Assembly (NCBI GenBank): GCA_024278285.1
Contig: JAJRTM010000776.1
Location: forward strand, 1 to 24,048
Direction of reading: 5' to 3'
Source: Planctomycetota bacterium
GTDB taxonomy: Bacteria; Planctomycetota; Planctomycetia; Planctomycetales; Planctomycetaceae
DNA length: 24,048 nt
Within the stretch, counting starts at the first letter, position 1; every line of letters begins with the position of its first letter. The position numbers and the translations under genes are program-made. Below are positions 22,314 through 24,048 of the stretch, piece after piece. The notes beneath the pieces were generated by a model. The model saw only the letters and a list, made by a program, of their open reading frames with translations. It was not told where the DNA came from and searched no databases.

Positions 22314-23939
22314 TTATTCCAACTGATATTTTTTTACGAGTAGATCCATTCGGTAGCCAAAACGTTCTGAAAATCTTTCTTCGCTAACGAGAACATATCC
22401 TTGGGGAATACCAACCGTATGAACTCCACCAAATAACCCGATTGCATCAATGGTCCACAATGTCCTGGGATGAGATTTTAATAGTTTGGGAACGCTTTCG
22501 TAATCAGAAAGTTTGATACTTGGACCACTGAGTATGTTGGAACGATGATCGCCGTGATACTCAGTATACATTGATTTGCTTTCGTCAACGTATTGCAGTG
22601 CAATGGTAAGCACAAAGGGAGAACTGCAAATTACAGGTTCGCTGGAATTTCGATTTTCATTGAGGTAGGCAATGGCAGTCCTGGTTCCGGGAAAACTGGC
22701 GAGATAATCTCGGTGACTCGAAAATTGGTATGTCCAATAACCCGTCCATGAAAAGATAAGTACGAGGCAAGCGTATCGCAAATAAGGAAATTTTCCACGT
22801 CCTAATAGAATGACCAAGCCGATGAGAAAGAAGACGTGTGCAAAGATTAAATAACGTACTCCAAGAATGTTACGAATCAACATTCCGTACACGATCACAG
22901 CAAATGGTGGAAGCAGAAATGCTATTGCAGTCAACCGTTTTTCCTGGGTTCGAGAAATAAAGAGCAGTATCCCTATCAGTAAGAAAAAGAGCGATGCAAT
23001 CCATGCGTAATCAGGCCAGATGATCGATGTTTTTCCTCCCGCTAAAACTTTCCACATGACATTATTGAAACCATTAAAACTAAATGGTGCCATCCAAAGC
23101 TGGTGTTCGGTCCGTGTTCGTTGAAACATAAATGTCGAAACCCAAGGCAGCCAGATCATTTGTATGGCCCAGCCCGAAAGAATTGCACCTGCTGCAAGTT
23201 GCTTGGTACGGGTTACCCAACCGCTACGAACAAGACTGATAACTGCTTCAATAATGGCAATCAATAAGAAAGCTGCGAATGTCCACAAACCGTAATAATG
23301 CGTTAATGAAACAGCGGCGGTTGCCAGGGTAAAACCAACCCAGTTGATTATTCTTGAAGGATCGCGAATTGCACGCAGCAAAAATACCCCGCCCACAATG
23401 GCCAAAAATGTTCCAATCGTGTAGGGGCGAGCCTCAAGGCTCATTTCAATTTGTAATGGACTGATTGCAACCAAAATTGCAGCCAAAATAGGAACGATTT
23501 CTTGTTCCAGTCCTTTATGTTCAATCTCTGCTTTATTATTATTTTGAGCTATCGCTATTCGTGTGAACCACCAAGCAGCCAGGATTGTCAGAAGGCCAAA
23601 CAGCACGCTGAGGCTGCGAGCCGCACTCACACTATTTCCGAACAGAGCCATCCATCCACTCAATACAAAATAGTAAAGCGGCGGGTGCGCATCACGTGAA
23701 ATTGCATCCAGTCTTTCACTTAACGGGAATTGGCTGATTCTCCAGGAACAGGCTTCATCAAACCAGAAGCTGATCGTGGAAAGGTGCTGGGTTCGCAGCA
23801 GAAACCCCACCCCTAGAATTGCAATCAGAATCAAAATGACCGGTCCCGTTAGGCCGGTAGTTGATGGTTGCTCGCTTTTAGATTGAATCTGCTCATGAGA
23901 CTCCAGTCCCACTTTATTTGGCACGATCTCATCGCTCAA
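22314..23939 (-). CDS. GT-C family glycosyltransferase (RgtA-D/ArnT-like)
   Basis: The 541-residue polytopic membrane protein starts with a polar tail and a first membrane segment at about 32-49. Its first periplasmic loop carries the GT-C signature FWFDEACSWRI (Asp61-Glu62) and RDAHPPLYYFVLSGW (from residue 82). About ten more hydrophobic segments follow, then a soluble C-terminal part from about 435. Such enzymes transfer a sugar from a polyprenyl-phosphate donor. The start is TTG at 23939: AGGAGG lies 6 nt before it and the codon overlaps the upstream stop as TTGA. It is co-transcribed with the preceding gene and probably chromosomal. The stop is TAA. Confidence 0.85.
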   Translation of the reverse strand: MSDEIVPNKVGLESHEQIQSKSEQPSTTGLTGPVILILIAILGVGFLLRTQHLSTISFWFDEACSWRISQFPLSERLDAISRDAHPPLYYFVLSGWMALFGNSVSAARSLSVLFGLLTILAAWWFTRIAIAQNNNKAEIEHKGLEQEIVPILAAILVAISPLQIEMSLEARPYTIGTFLAIVGGVFLLRAIRDPSRIINWVGFTLATAAVSLTHYYGLWTFAAFLLIAIIEAVISLVRSGWVTRTKQLAAGAILSGWAIQMIWLPWVSTFMFQRTRTEHQLWMAPFSFNGFNNVMWKVLAGGKTSIIWPDYAWIASLFFLLIGILLFISRTQEKRLTAIAFLLPPFAVIVYGMLIRNILGVRYLIFAHVFFLIGLVILLGRGKFPYLRYACLVLIFSWTGYWTYQFSSHRDYLASFPGTRTAIAYLNENRNSSEPVICSSPFVLTIALQYVDESKSMYTEYHGDHRSNILSGPSIKLSDYESVPKLLKSHPRTLWTIDAIGLFGGVHTVGIPQGYVLVSEERFSERFGYRMDLLVKKYQLE

Positions 23940-24048
23940 AATGAGCCTCCTGAGACTATTTGCTGTGCGAGTGGTGTATCAGAAAGTAGCATTCCTTGAG
24001 GGCTTGCCAAGGCAGCATAAACAGCACCATCAATTGCTTCAGAAAGAA
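23936..24048 (-). CDS. C-terminal end of an upstream gene (partial)
   Basis: The last 36 residues of a frame entering from outside the window (SEAIDGAVYAALASPQGML and on to GGSF) end at a TGA (23938-23936) that overlaps the TTG start of the glycosyltransferase. The composition is protein-like and the 4-nt overlap argues for an operon. The product cannot be identified from this fragment. Confidence 0.55.
   Translation of the reverse strand, partial: LSEAIDGAVYAALASPQGMLLSDTPLAQQIVSGGSF

Noticed and set aside
1..24048. CRISPR array or other regularly spaced repeat array
   Set aside because: No short repeat recurs at regular spacing anywhere in the window.

Overview
The window looks like a stretch of planctomycete chromosome carrying an integrated, partly decayed mobile element. 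The planctomycete assignment rests on three things: an ECF sigma factor of the Rhodopirellula/Verrucomicrobium type followed directly by a membrane-anchored Ser/Thr kinase with a huge beta-propeller-like C-terminal half; many small orphan genes; and few strong Shine-Dalgarno sites. No rRNA, tRNA or CRISPR array was recognised.

Layout. (1) 1-1723: a small orphan gene and a replication-relaxation-type winged-helix protein, both on the minus strand, with an intrinsic terminator upstream. (2) 2048-6397: a probable cargo module for biological conflict. It holds a CHAT protease fused to a DUF900-type alpha/beta hydrolase, transcribed divergently from an HD-domain protein fused to an eIF2B-like (ISOCOT) domain, plus a winged-helix protein. 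The HD gene is broken or recoded at an A10 tract. (3) 6400-7470: a gene-poor region with two diverged copies of a double-hairpin repeat and competing inverted repeats. (4) 7470-13800: a minus-strand operon encoding a membrane protein, a vWA-like lipoprotein, a membrane/coiled-coil protein and a TraD/TraG-like ATPase. It is interrupted by an IS66-family insertion (9623-11234) with an exact 8-bp target duplication. The insertion separates the ATPase ribosome binding site from its start codon. (5) 13955-19775: sigma factor, kinase and an orphan gene in one minus-strand operon. (6) 20073-22235: a tightly coupled three-gene operon of small orphan proteins with an intrinsic terminator, and a tyrosine recombinase. 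(7) 22314-24048: a GT-C glycosyltransferase and the C-terminal end of the gene before it, probably ordinary chromosome.

How it fits together. The replication-relaxation protein, conjugation-type ATPase, vWA lipoprotein, membrane proteins and recombinase suggest an integrative, possibly mobilisable, element. The CHAT-hydrolase/HD-ISOCOT pair looks like a sensor-effector defence or suicide system carried by it.

Two features deserve most attention. One is the CHAT-hydrolase and HD-ISOCOT pair with its poly-A frameshift site. The other is that three separate genes within about 3 kb (ATPase, IS66 transposase, membrane/coiled-coil protein) are each cut by one in-frame TAA, with the family's remaining sequence continuing in the same frame. 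Decay is the simplest explanation, but the pattern can be checked.
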